Part shown: one piece after another, positions 23,101 through 30,494 of the stretch
Layout of the letters: each line of letters begins with the position of its first letter
How positions within the stretch are numbered: position 1 is the first letter of the stretch
Assembly (NCBI GenBank): GCA_017548075.1
Contig: JAFYNL010000042.1
Location: 1 to 46,577 of the forward strand
Length of the DNA: 46,577 nucleotides
DNA from: Bacteroidaceae bacterium
Lineage (GTDB): Bacteria; Bacteroidota; Bacteroidia; Bacteroidales; Bacteroidaceae
Direction of reading: 5' to 3'
Position numbers and translations under genes: made by a program
The notes under the pieces: model-generated
Databases searched by the model: none
Seen by the model: the letters and a program-made list of their open reading frames with translations, nothing else
Told to the model about the DNA's origin: nothing

Positions 23101-24924
23101 AACGAGAACCGTCAGCGCCTCGCCAATGCAGTTGCACAGGCAGAAGGTGTTGAAGGCATTGATCCCGAAGTTCTTGAATACGCTCAAGGCGCAACTGTAT
23201 GCCTGCAGGATGCAGGTCGTGCTCTCGACCTTGTACGTTGGGAACTCCGCAAGGCTCTCTCTCCACGTCATGACTTCGACTTCGCTTCAGCAGAACCCGC
23301 TGACGGACTGGAGTGCTGGCTCCTCAACGTAGGTACTGGTCAGTTCCTCTGCGGTAGTAACGACTGGGGTACTCACGCATCTGTTGAATACAACATAAGC
23401 TCTTGGCCAATGATTCTGCATGCTAACACAAGTGGTGCAAATCGCTTCAGCATCCAAACCAACCTGCCTAACGGTCTCCGTAACGCAAACGATGGCCTCG
23501 GCCACAATGGTTATGTTGACTGCGGTTATGGTGACGACTTCAAGACCTCTGAAGGCTGGGCTTGGACATTCGAGCCTGTTGGCGACGGCACATATCGCAT
23601 CATCCAGAGTGGCAGAGAAGCAGAAGACGGTAAGTATCTTGGAGTGACTCAGGACTATCGCTATCAGGTTGATACCGACAAGGCTGGTGCTGACAATCCT
23701 TACAACTTCTGGAAGATTATCACTCGCGCACAGCTCGAGGGTCTTGCATCTGTTGCAACTCCCGAGAATCCTGCTGACGTTAGCTTCTTCATCCATCAGA
23801 ACACCTTCAGCCAGAATGACTTCGAAGGCATGGACAAGTGGGCAGACAATGTTAACGCAGAGATGGAAGACTCCAAGTGGGTACGCATTGCAGGCTCTGT
23901 ATGGGAATGGAAGAACAACAATTCAGGCGGTGACTTCGTATATGAGATGTGGAACTGTCGTCCCGATGAAGGCAAGTTATATCTGATTCAGGACATCGAA
24001 GGTCTGCCCGCAGGTCAGTACTATGTAGAATGTACAGGTTACTATCGTGACGGCAACTGGGATGATGCCATTGCAGGCAACACTCGTCAGCTGGCATTCC
24101 TCTATGCTGGTACTGAAGAGAACTGCACACCTCTGCCCAGCATCATGGATGGCGCCAACAAGGGTGCAGGCTATGGACGTCTCGCTGAGACATTGATTCC
24201 TGACGGATGTACAGATGCACAGCGCTTCTTCAAGCTCAACACCTATGCAGTTCAGTCTCCTGTCGTTACTGTAGGTGAAGACGGCAAACTGCAGATTGGT
24301 GTCTACCGTCCCGCTAATGACGACCTGAAGGGTGGCGACTGGATCACAGCCGACAACTTCCGTCTCTATTGCGTTGGTCAAGAGAACGCTCTGACTGTAA
24401 CTGTTGGCGACGCTCTCTATGCTACCTACGTTGCTCCTGTTGACGTTGACTTCAGCTATGCTCAGGTAAGTGCATACGCTGCTCAGCCTAAGACAGACTA
24501 CGTTCACCTCGAGCCCGTGACCACTGTTCCTGCCGGTACAGCAGTCGTTGTGAAGGCTGAAGCTGCTGGCACATATCCCGTAGCCCAGACTACAGGTGCT
24601 GCTCTCGGCACAGACAACTCTCTCGTTGCAGCAACAGAAGCTGTTACTGCTGATGGCAGTCAGTACGTTCTCGCTAAACCTGAAGGAGAAGAAGTTGGCT
24701 TCTACCAAGTAAACGAAGGCACCACAATCGCAGCTGGCAAGGGCTACCTGGTAATCACAGGCGGTTCTGTTAAGCCATTCTACGGCTTCGATCCTGATGG
24801 AGCTACAGGTATCTCTGGCATCAATATTGATGAGAATGCTGTTATCTACAACCTCGCTGGCCAGCGTGTAAGCAAGGCTGTGAAAGGTATCAACATCATC
24901 AACGGCAAGAAGGTGCTGAAATAA
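20158..24924 (+). CDS. Giant secreted surface protein with BIG2 domains
   Basis: 1588 aa. Signal peptide (LFLFLAALTLGFGQLMA). Two bacterial Ig-like BIG2 domains are clear: about 156-237 (SSNTKVATVAANGKVTGVAV) and about 720-778 (SSDESIATVAADGTVTGVAR). Between and after them are several beta-rich, Trp-rich segments resembling carbohydrate-binding modules, including one around residues 310-490 with WNEGWTCRHG and FSFADLKIE. No catalytic motif was recognised. The tail IYNLAGQRVSKAVKGINI ends the protein. Codon choice is strongly biased (GCT, GTT, CGT and AAC rich) compared with neighbours, which suggests high expression. It is likely an abundant exported binding or adhesion protein. A 53-codon gene follows before the terminator and may share the transcript. 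Confidence 0.75.
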   Translation: MKKLFLFLAALTLGFGQLMAEEVTFSVSALKATLPSDNTNIAIPYTWDGAPAPVTVTLAKEGTTTQSVGTQIQLATGYTITVATTGTLNSVAFATSGNANKLTAESGTYTGSGKSGTWTPAEGTTPSSVVFTTTGSFPLSSITVDYTPKGNVGDDPVTAWTQELTVGVGQTGQIEFTMDGTPAAVTYTSSNTKVATVAANGKVTGVAVGTCTVTTTIDEENGNRWTKETAVTVVQPEAVLVANAATYTGSEPFICDYLTKDIYALNNLGKYEKWGVMEAVNGLEGVTTYEGKLVTNNADNCEYKFVGGAWVNVGSVLPQEIDTETNYKNMQWNEGWTCRHGYESTFNKFVYNEETNTNTIDPYEGQGGFEPYQSFQIDGLNPGDTYKVSFKYSGKAWFSWGGREHYTSMPFYVANTEDITRDLVTYEAGGNILAVASLPNTETTNKEYSLQFDATDDFCVLAVQFGVCEDGSQGFAFSFADLKIERIPVVEQYVNNFKLVSVDNGAYTPLAYIENISAARENAYTLPYIPVTATQIGMKFKVYDTSSGWSAIFCARNTHAGTGISLYMNGNDRAHFGYFTGDTRGAGDNFAPFSLETDYTITADVTKLVVNGTTYETGNTETNATTRALSLFANPEWDNAMRGRIEYCTIAEAEETLFDFKPAMRHDGVFGFYDAASGLFVLPAQGKLDGYSFATLEDQSYIYFTTEPRTMFVGFTAKYEPVVQNIEPAFTWTSSDESIATVAADGTVTGVARGTVTITATDTNSDWTASYVLAVEPATVAANNVEVWDGSSDAILGSIRIDGDQYRFAYTVDINSGMGYNGDYFNHIFGEPAKDESGKAWYEADYAMTNVPEAIWIYGNNVLPNSWSGNMGDVYVRRYFKAEGELPAQLYMPAAHDDAPCEYYINGTLVWARNGYEPGVNGWYEDEIVKLNDEQRALIKTDGSVNVFAYHVHQNWGGRYADGGIYGNSMADNSPSKRFESNENRQRLANAVAQAEGVEGIDPEVLEYAQGATVCLQDAGRALDLVRWELRKALSPRHDFDFASAEPADGLECWLLNVGTGQFLCGSNDWGTHASVEYNISSWPMILHANTSGANRFSIQTNLPNGLRNANDGLGHNGYVDCGYGDDFKTSEGWAWTFEPVGDGTYRIIQSGREAEDGKYLGVTQDYRYQVDTDKAGADNPYNFWKIITRAQLEGLASVATPENPADVSFFIHQNTFSQNDFEGMDKWADNVNAEMEDSKWVRIAGSVWEWKNNNSGGDFVYEMWNCRPDEGKLYLIQDIEGLPAGQYYVECTGYYRDGNWDDAIAGNTRQLAFLYAGTEENCTPLPSIMDGANKGAGYGRLAETLIPDGCTDAQRFFKLNTYAVQSPVVTVGEDGKLQIGVYRPANDDLKGGDWITADNFRLYCVGQENALTVTVGDALYATYVAPVDVDFSYAQVSAYAAQPKTDYVHLEPVTTVPAGTAVVVKAEAAGTYPVAQTTGAALGTDNSLVAATEAVTADGSQYVLAKPEGEEVGFYQVNEGTTIAAGKGYLVITGGSVKPFYGFDPDGATGISGINIDENAVIYNLAGQRVSKAVKGINIINGKKVLK

Positions 24925-24939
24925 GAACCTCTACCCTAA

Positions 24940-24961
24940 CCCCTCCCACCTAAGGGAGGGG
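24940..24961. repeat. GC-rich palindromic repeat
   Basis: Perfect 8-bp arms CCCCTCCC and GGGAGGGG around a 6-nt loop, 15 bp after the stop of the giant gene. Without a T-run it is a poor terminator but could protect the upstream mRNA end. Confidence 0.7.
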
Positions 24962-25003
24962 GAAAGGGAACTACTCATTCTTAATTATAAACTATAACAC
25001 ATA

Positions 25004-25165
25004 ATGATTATGACAAAGAAATATGTAGCACCTGCAATGCAGGTTGAAGAGGCACAAGCAGCACAAATGCTGGCTGAGAGCCTGATTATAAGTAGCGACA
25101 CAACTGTTGACGGAAGCGCAGCCCTAACGAAAGAAGATACCGATTGGGACATCTGGGGCGACTAA
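25004..25165 (+). CDS. Small 53-aa peptide of the KKYVAPxM type
   Basis: The frame opens MIMTKKYVAPAMQVEEAQ, then QMLAESLIISSDT, and ends in an acidic Trp-containing tail TDWDIWGD. Many Bacteroidales genomes carry short peptides that start KKxYxxPxMxV, have a Leu-rich middle and a Gly/Asp/Trp-rich end; their function is unknown to me. There is no classical signal peptide. Either ATG (25004 or 25010) could be used. It lies 79 nt after the 1588-aa gene with only a palindrome between, and is followed by a terminator, so it may be expressed with that gene or from read-through. A peptide precursor or small regulatory partner is speculation. Confidence 0.7.
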   Translation: MIMTKKYVAPAMQVEEAQAAQMLAESLIISSDTTVDGSAALTKEDTDWDIWGD

Positions 25166-25198
25166 TAGTCCTGCTCTGTTAACAGACAGATAACAACG

Positions 25199-25236
25199 AA
25201 TCCCCGATGCACTTGATGTGTGTCGGGGATTTCTTT
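25199..25236 (+). terminator. Terminator after the small peptide gene
   Basis: AATCCCCGA (25199-25207) pairs with TCGGGGATT (25223-25231), followed by TCTTT. Confidence 0.85.
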
Positions 25237-25252
25237 ATGGTGTGAGAGGAAA

Positions 25253-25358
25253 CGACTGCAGGGATGATTAAAAACATCACACGTGAAGTTTACGATTTTC
25301 ACGTGTGATGTTTGCAATCTTCACACGTGAAGTTGGGCAACTTCACTAGGGTTGTTTG
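25253..25358 (+). repeat. 22-bp phased inverted-repeat array, TCAC type (array D)
   Basis: Head CGACTGCAGGGATGATT (CTGCAG at 25256). Dyads start at 25277 (TCAC-AC-GTGA), 25299 (TCAC-GT-GTGA) and 25321 (TCAC-AC-GTGA), with a terminal half-unit TCAC-TA-GGGTTG at 25343. Every arm has C where the TAAC arrays have A, and the facing arm has G where they have T. It ends 2 bp from the stop codon of the convergent phosphatase gene. Confidence 0.9.
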
Positions 25359-25360
25359 AA

Positions 25361-26716
25361 TTATCCTCTAGGGTTGCTGAAAGTCGTAGTACTGCAAACC
25401 CTTCCAGTATAGATGTTGTGAACGGTAACAACAAGTTTCCCGTCCTTCACTTCGCCATCAATTACTGTCGGGAAATGCCCTTCGTTCTTGCCCGTCATAT
25501 TTGGTCCGCCACCAACTATCTGCAGCCACTTGTGCTCATCATTCGGAGTATCGAGGCGATAAACATGCTGGTGAGCCGTTATCAAAAGCTGACAACCAGC
25601 CTCTTCAAGCAACGGCCCCCAGAGTTTGGAACAAGTTCTTTGCCATTCTGCAAAGTCGCCTTTATGCTTATCATCCACATCTGCAGGATAGAGGTCGCCA
25701 GGATTCACATCTGGACGAGGGTCATAAAGTGGAATATGACAGAAGGCAACAAGATACGGAGCACTCGCAATTTCAGGTTGTTTGAGCGCATCTCGAAGCC
25801 AAGCCTGCTGAGCAATTCGATAAGGCTCGCTAACAAAAAGGTTGCAGAACTTCGGATTCGTATCAACTTTATCCTCAGCAGTATCAAGACCAACGAGTGC
25901 GATATCGCCCATCCTGACTGCAAAGTTACGGCCTAAATCCCAGTCTCGAGGCTGACGTTCTTCAGGCTGACGATACATCCAAATGCGTTCCAGATGCCGA
26001 TTTGCCAAGCCTCGGTTGTCGTGATTGCCTGGACAAAAGAGGTACGGAATGTTGGCTGCGAAGTCCTTTCTATCAATCTCGGGCTTGAAGAAGATGCGTT
26101 TCTGAGCCGCAATTGTCTCTTCTGTATTGCAAGCGTCGCCGTTCCAAATGACACAACTTGGCTGCAGCTCCATCACTTTATTTATGGTAGGATTGACGGC
26201 CTTCCACGAAGCATGCGTATCGTTAATGACGCAGAAATGCGACTTCGCCCCTTCACCAGCAGTTCTGAAACTGTAGATCTGGGGCTTCTCCTCGTTTCCT
26301 GTGATGCGAATATGATAGCCGTCTTTGTACTCTATGCGGTCCGCTCCTATCTTATAATAATATAATGTATAGGGCTTCAAGCCAGTCAGACGGACATGAA
26401 CGGCTTCGTTGTCCATACCCGAAACACGATATCCGCCACACCAAACCTTCTTTCCGTCGCTCAGATCGGGTTTCTCACCATAGATAACATAACCGTTCGC
26501 CCAATCAGTCACGCTGAAGGCAATGCCCATGCTGGTTGCCGCATAGTTCTGCAGGACTGGTTCGCTATCGATGAGAGAAGTCTGTCCCCCTTCCTTCTCT
26601 CCCGATGGGGAGGGACTTGAAGCCTCTGCCTCTAACTCCTTTGCGAGAAGAGGATTGGCAATTCCGCTTGTCGCAGCCACAAGGGCAGCATTTCGAAGAA
26701 ACTCACGTCTTTTCAT
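25361..26716 (-). CDS. Tat-exported calcineurin-like metallophosphatase
   Basis: 451 aa. N-terminus MKRREFLRNAALVAA is a twin-arginine-type signal. Residues about 55-150 form an FN3-like domain as in purple acid phosphatases. The phosphoesterase domain follows with the metal-binding series NDTHA, NGDACN, GNHDNRG, CHIPLYD and TAHQHVYR, so all expected ligands are present. It probably hydrolyses phosphomonoesters or diesters outside the cytoplasm. Just after the signal, residues about 33-46 (SSPSPSGEKEGGQ) are encoded by a GC-rich palindromic repeat read in frame. The gene diverges from the hexuronate operon; no functional link is evident. Confidence 0.85.
   Translation of the reverse strand: MKRREFLRNAALVAATSGIANPLLAKELEAEASSPSPSGEKEGGQTSLIDSEPVLQNYAATSMGIAFSVTDWANGYVIYGEKPDLSDGKKVWCGGYRVSGMDNEAVHVRLTGLKPYTLYYYKIGADRIEYKDGYHIRITGNEEKPQIYSFRTAGEGAKSHFCVINDTHASWKAVNPTINKVMELQPSCVIWNGDACNTEETIAAQKRIFFKPEIDRKDFAANIPYLFCPGNHDNRGLANRHLERIWMYRQPEERQPRDWDLGRNFAVRMGDIALVGLDTAEDKVDTNPKFCNLFVSEPYRIAQQAWLRDALKQPEIASAPYLVAFCHIPLYDPRPDVNPGDLYPADVDDKHKGDFAEWQRTCSKLWGPLLEEAGCQLLITAHQHVYRLDTPNDEHKWLQIVGGGPNMTGKNEGHFPTVIDGEVKDGKLVVTVHNIYTGRVCSTTTFSNPRG
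26584..26616. repeat. GC-rich palindromic repeat inside a coding sequence
   Basis: Ends GTCCC and GGGAC, with CTCCC/GGGAG near the centre. It is read in frame in the phosphatase N-terminus and codes a low-complexity Ser/Pro/Gly stretch between the signal peptide and the first domain. Confidence 0.6.
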
Positions 26717-26739
26717 AGTATTATCGTTTAATTACATCA

Positions 26740-26747
26740 CAAAGATA
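26740..26747 (-). promoter_or_regulatory. -7 box of the metallophosphatase gene
   Basis: TATCTTTG on the minus strand, 23 nt before the start at 26716. The -33 element is not clear. Confidence 0.55.
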
Positions 26748-26814
26748 ATGTTTTTTCTTGATTTTACCATTCTATTTGACCTCATATTGCACGAATAAAA
26801 GACTTTTACCCCTA

Positions 26815-26860
26815 TTTTGAGCAAAAATAATACCATATACAATAAGTTTTGAGCAAAAAT
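26815..26860 (+). promoter_or_regulatory. Candidate operator: paired 14-bp direct repeats
   Basis: TTTTGAGCAAAAAT occurs at 26815-26828 and again at 26847-26860, 32 bp apart (about three helical turns). The second copy abuts the -33 element of the hexuronate operon. This is the layout expected for a regulator binding two sites on one face of the DNA; the regulator is not in the window. Confidence 0.5.
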
Positions 26861-26892
26861 TTTGCATGATAAGGTAAAATTTATTATCTTTG
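26861..26892 (+). promoter_or_regulatory. Promoter of the hexuronate operon
   Basis: TTTG (26861-26864), 20-bp spacer, TATCTTTG (26885-26892), 32 nt before the start at 26925. Confidence 0.8.
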
Positions 26893-26924
26893 CACGAAGA
26901 AAACTTAAACTTAAAACACGAACG

Positions 26925-28349
26925 ATGCAAAACAACAACTCAGGCAAGATGACTAATTACCGCTGGATTATCTGCGGCATGCTCTTCCTTGCAACCACAA
27001 TCAACTACATGGACCGACAAGTGCTTTCCCTCACTTGGAAAGACTTTATCGCTCCTGAATTTCATTGGACAGATGCCGACTATGGTCGAATTGCCGCCAT
27101 TTTCTCCATTGTCTATGCTATCGGCAACCTCTTCAGTGGTCGTTTCATGGACTGGATTGGCACCAAGAAAGGCTACCTTTGGGCCATCGGAATCTGGTCT
27201 TTAGGAGCTTGCATGCATGCCTTCTGCGGCACAGCAACCGCGGCATGGCTTGGGCTTGACGGCAAAGAGGGACTACTCAATGCTGTAGGCACGAGCACGG
27301 CAGTCATTGCTTCTGTCAGCGTTTGGTTCTTCATAGTATGCCGCATCGTACTTGGTATTGGCGAGAGCGGCAACTTCCCAGCCGCCATCAAGGTAACGGC
27401 TGAGTATTTCCCAAAGAAGGACAGAGCCTTCTCCACCAGCATCTTCAATAGCGGCAGTACTATCGGAGCACTCATCGCACCCATTTGCATTCCCCTGATT
27501 GCCAAGTATTATGGCTGGGAAATGGCTTTCATCATTATCGGTGCAATTGGCTTCATTTGGCTCGGACTCTGGGTGTTCATCTATAAGAAACCTGAAGAAT
27601 GTAAAGGCGTGAACAAGGCCGAGCTGGCTTATATTCAGCAGGATGAGGGAGCAGTTGTAGAAGAAGAGACTGACGAGAAGTCCATCCCATTCATCAAGTT
27701 CTTCACGTTCCCACAGACTTGGGGCATCTTCCTCGCAAAACTCTTTACCGACGGAGTCTGGTGGTTCTTCCTCTTCTGGACGCCAGCCTACATCAGCGAT
27801 GTCTATGGATTGAAGTCCGACAACCCGACAGCCATGCTGCTCATCTTCGTTCTCTACGCCATCACGATGCTCTCCATTTATGGTGGCAAGCTGCCAACCA
27901 TCATTATCAACAAGACAGGACAGCTTCCCTATGATGCACGACTCAAGGCTATGTTCATCTTCACCCTCTTTCCGTTGTTGACAATCTTTGCCCAACCTCT
28001 GGGAGCATATAGCTATTGGTTCCCCATCATCCTCATCGGTTTGGCAGGAGCAGCACATCAAAGTTGGTCGGCAAACCTGTTCTCAGTAGGAAGCGACCTT
28101 TTCCCGAAGAAAGCCGTCGGCACCATGACAGGCATCAACGGCATGGCAGGCGGCATCGGCTCGTTCGTCATCAACTGGGGCAGCGGATTGCTTTTTGACT
28201 ATGCAGACAAGACGCAGATGCACTTCCTCGGCTTTACGGGCAAGCCTGCAGGCTATTTCATCATCTTCTGTTACTGCGCTGTAGCCTATCTCTTAGGCTG
28301 GATCTTGCTCAAAGCATTTGTGCCTAAATACAAGGCAGTTCAGGGATGA
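26925..28349 (+). CDS. MFS transporter, hexuronate (ExuT-like) family
   Basis: 474 aa with about 12 membrane spans in two halves. The opening YRWIICGMLFLATTINYMDRQVLS is the pattern of the anion:cation symporter family that includes ExuT and related sugar-acid transporters (NYxDRxxLS). A conserved GIGESGNFPAAIKVTAEYFP segment near span 4 supports this. It probably imports glucuronate or another hexuronate by proton symport, because the next genes metabolise glucuronate. The start at 26925 was chosen because it follows the promoter; the ATG at 26949 is an alternative. It is the first gene of a four-gene operon. Confidence 0.85.
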   Translation: MQNNNSGKMTNYRWIICGMLFLATTINYMDRQVLSLTWKDFIAPEFHWTDADYGRIAAIFSIVYAIGNLFSGRFMDWIGTKKGYLWAIGIWSLGACMHAFCGTATAAWLGLDGKEGLLNAVGTSTAVIASVSVWFFIVCRIVLGIGESGNFPAAIKVTAEYFPKKDRAFSTSIFNSGSTIGALIAPICIPLIAKYYGWEMAFIIIGAIGFIWLGLWVFIYKKPEECKGVNKAELAYIQQDEGAVVEEETDEKSIPFIKFFTFPQTWGIFLAKLFTDGVWWFFLFWTPAYISDVYGLKSDNPTAMLLIFVLYAITMLSIYGGKLPTIIINKTGQLPYDARLKAMFIFTLFPLLTIFAQPLGAYSYWFPIILIGLAGAAHQSWSANLFSVGSDLFPKKAVGTMTGINGMAGGIGSFVINWGSGLLFDYADKTQMHFLGFTGKPAGYFIIFCYCAVAYLLGWILLKAFVPKYKAVQG

Positions 28350-28385
28350 TTTTTAAACGTTTATGGTAATAAAGATTAAATAAAT

Positions 28386-29195
28386 ATGAAAAACTTATTT
28401 GACATTCAAGGAAAGGTTGTCGTGCTGACTGGCGGCTGCGGCATCTTAGGCAGGAACATCGCTCACTATCTGGTAGAGCAAGGCGCCAAAGTGGTTATTC
28501 TCGACCGTATTGAAGACCAGGGTAAAGAACTGGAAGCTGAGTTGAACAAGAAAGGCGAGGCACTCTTCCTCGTGACAGATGTGCTGAAGAAAGAAGTCTT
28601 GGAACAGAATAGAGACGATATCGTAGCTCGTTTCGGCACCATTGATGTCTTGCTAAATGCTGCTGGAGGCAACATGGGAGGAGCAACCATCGCTCCCGAC
28701 AAGACCTTCCTCGACTTGGATCTCGACGCATTTAAGAAGGTCGTGGAACTCAATCTCTTCGGCACAGTCATTCCCACACAAGTGTTCGTTCCCGTAATGG
28801 CAAAGAATGAGAAGGGCGCCATCGTCAATTTCTGCTCCGAAAGTGCCTTGCGTCCCCTCACTCGCGTCGTGGGTTATGGAGCAGCGAAGGCAGCCATCGG
28901 CAACTACACGAAGTATATGGCAACCGAACTCGCCTCGAAGTTCAGCCCAAGTCTGCGTGTCAACGCCATCGTGCCAGGCTTCCTGCTGACCAATCAGAAC
29001 CGCGCTCTTCTGACAAACGAAGACGGCTCGCTGACCGCCAGAGCAAAGACCATCATCGCTCACACCCCGGCAGGTCGATTTGCAGAACCCGAAGAACTCT
29101 TCGGCACTATACATTATTTAATTAGTGATGCCAGCAGTTTCGTCACAGGAGTCCTCTCCGTTGTTGACGGCGGCTTTGATGCTTTCTCAATCTAA
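28386..29195 (+). CDS. SDR-family D-mannonate oxidoreductase (fructuronate reductase)
   Basis: 269 aa classical short-chain dehydrogenase: cofactor motif TGGCGILG (15-22), NAAGG, Ser in FCSESA, and active-site YGAAK (Tyr164, Lys168). In Bacteroidetes this SDR type next to uxuA converts fructuronate to mannonate with NAD(P)H, replacing the unrelated UxuB of enterobacteria. It lies 36 bp after the transporter and 22 bp before uxuA. The substrate is inferred from the neighbours; the fold is certain. Confidence 0.85.
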   Translation: MKNLFDIQGKVVVLTGGCGILGRNIAHYLVEQGAKVVILDRIEDQGKELEAELNKKGEALFLVTDVLKKEVLEQNRDDIVARFGTIDVLLNAAGGNMGGATIAPDKTFLDLDLDAFKKVVELNLFGTVIPTQVFVPVMAKNEKGAIVNFCSESALRPLTRVVGYGAAKAAIGNYTKYMATELASKFSPSLRVNAIVPGFLLTNQNRALLTNEDGSLTARAKTIIAHTPAGRFAEPEELFGTIHYLISDASSFVTGVLSVVDGGFDAFSI

Positions 29196-29217
29196 AACAT
29201 AACACATCTATAATATT

Positions 29218-30393
29218 ATGTACTTTTGCGAACAAAGTTTCCGTTGGTATGGACCCAACGACCCAGTAAGCTTGCAGGACATCAGGCAGGCTGGAGCCAC
29301 AGGCATAGTAACCGCTTTGCACCATATTCCTAATGGTGAGGTTTGGACAAAAGAGGAAATCCTCAAGCGCAAACAGGTCATCGAGGATGCAGGAATGCGT
29401 TGGGCTGCTGTGGAGAGCGTGCCTGTTCACGAGCATATCAAGACGCAAACAGGCGACTTCCAACGTTACATCGACAACTACAAGCAGAGTCTCATCAACC
29501 TCGGCGAGTGCGGCGTGGACGTCGTAACCTATAACTTCATGCCCGTTCTCGACTGGACAAGAACCAACTTGGCTTACGAAATGCCCGATGGTAGTCGTGC
29601 TCTTCGATTCGAGAGGGCAGCCTTTGTTGCTTTCGATCTGTTCATCCTTCGCCGTCCAGGTGCTGAAAAGGACTACTCCGACTCAGAGAAATCGAAGGCA
29701 AAGGCTCGTTACGAGCAGATGGATGAAGCAGAGAAGGAACTCATCACACGCAATATGATTGCAGGTTTGCCAGGTTCCGAGGAGAGTTTCACGCTGGAGC
29801 AGTTCCAGAAAGAACTTGACAGATACAAGAACATCACACCGGAGAAGTTGCGCTCGAACCTCATCTACTTCCTTCGTGAAGTGTGTCCCGCAGCCGAGAA
29901 AGCCGGCGTTCGTCTGGTCATACACCCTGATGACCCGCCCATGTCAATACTGGGTTTGCCGCGCATTCTCAGCACTGCGGAGGACTTCCAGGCACTCGTC
30001 GATGCCGTTCCAAGCCCGGCTAATGGGCTCTGCCTCTGTACTGGCTCGTTTGGCGTGAGTGCCGAGAACGACCTTCCTGCCATGATGCGTCGCTTCTGGG
30101 ACCGCATCGACTTCGTTCACTTGCGCAGCACTCAAAGGGATGCTGAAGGCAACTTCCACGAAGCGAACCATCTCGAAGGCGACGTTCCGATGTATGAAGT
30201 GATGAAAGCCTTCCTGGAGATTCAGCAGAAGCGGCACAAGAGCATCGTCATGCGACCTGACCACGGACACCAGATGTGCGATGACCTCAAGAAGAAAACC
30301 AATCCCGGGTACAGCTGCATAGGTCGTCTCAGAGGCCTTGCAGAGCTGCGAGGATTGGAAATGGGCATCGCTGGACCCCCCAGCCCCCTTTAG
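29218..30393 (+). CDS. uxuA: Mannonate dehydratase
   Basis: 391 aa, full length. It dehydrates D-mannonate to 2-keto-3-deoxygluconate. Family segments seen: [12 protein letters not shown] at the start, [33 protein letters not shown], and [11 protein letters not shown] with metal and active-site residues. The last residues (GPPSPL) are encoded by a GC-rich inverted repeat that supplies the stop codon; the native end was probably a little different. KDG kinase and aldolase are not in this window, so the pathway is completed elsewhere. Confidence 0.95.
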   Translation: MYFCEQSFRWYGPNDPVSLQDIRQAGATGIVTALHHIPNGEVWTKEEILKRKQVIEDAGMRWAAVESVPVHEHIKTQTGDFQRYIDNYKQSLINLGECGVDVVTYNFMPVLDWTRTNLAYEMPDGSRALRFERAAFVAFDLFILRRPGAEKDYSDSEKSKAKARYEQMDEAEKELITRNMIAGLPGSEESFTLEQFQKELDRYKNITPEKLRSNLIYFLREVCPAAEKAGVRLVIHPDDPPMSILGLPRILSTAEDFQALVDAVPSPANGLCLCTGSFGVSAENDLPAMMRRFWDRIDFVHLRSTQRDAEGNFHEANHLEGDVPMYEVMKAFLEIQQKRHKSIVMRPDHGHQMCDDLKKKTNPGYSCIGRLRGLAELRGLEMGIAGPPSPL

Positions 30394-30399
30394 GGGGAG
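30374..30399 (+). repeat. 26-bp terminal inverted repeat, left copy
   Basis: G-A-C6 followed by a CCCCC-TTTA-GGGGG hairpin. It matches the reverse complement of 30462-30487 at 24 of 26 positions and overlaps the uxuA stop codon. Confidence 0.85.
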
Positions 30400-30461
30400 T
30401 TTTCGTGAATCAAGAAAAACAGAACAAATAACCATTAAATAGTATTTTTATACCCTTAGTT

Positions 30462-30487
30462 CTCCCCCTAAAGGGGGACGGGGGGTC
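30462..30487 (-). repeat. 26-bp terminal inverted repeat, right copy
   Basis: Inverse of 30374-30399. Together they bound a 114-bp AT-rich insert that looks like a miniature inverted-repeat element. It ends 7 nt before the uxaC start codon, so the repeat covers the ribosome-binding region. Confidence 0.85.
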
Positions 30488-30494
30488 TTACATT

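Noticed and set aside
21571-23271. Long minus-strand open frame opposite the giant surface protein gene
   Set aside because: Antisense shadow of a strongly codon-biased gene, Cys- and Val-rich without any motif.
24940-24961. Rho-independent terminator of the giant gene
   Set aside because: The hairpin is strong but is followed by GGAAAGGG rather than a T-run; a true terminator appears after the small peptide gene at 25199.
26893-26924. Riboswitch in the hexuronate operon leader
   Set aside because: The leader is only about 25-30 nt, too short for an aptamer; paired operator-like repeats explain regulation better.
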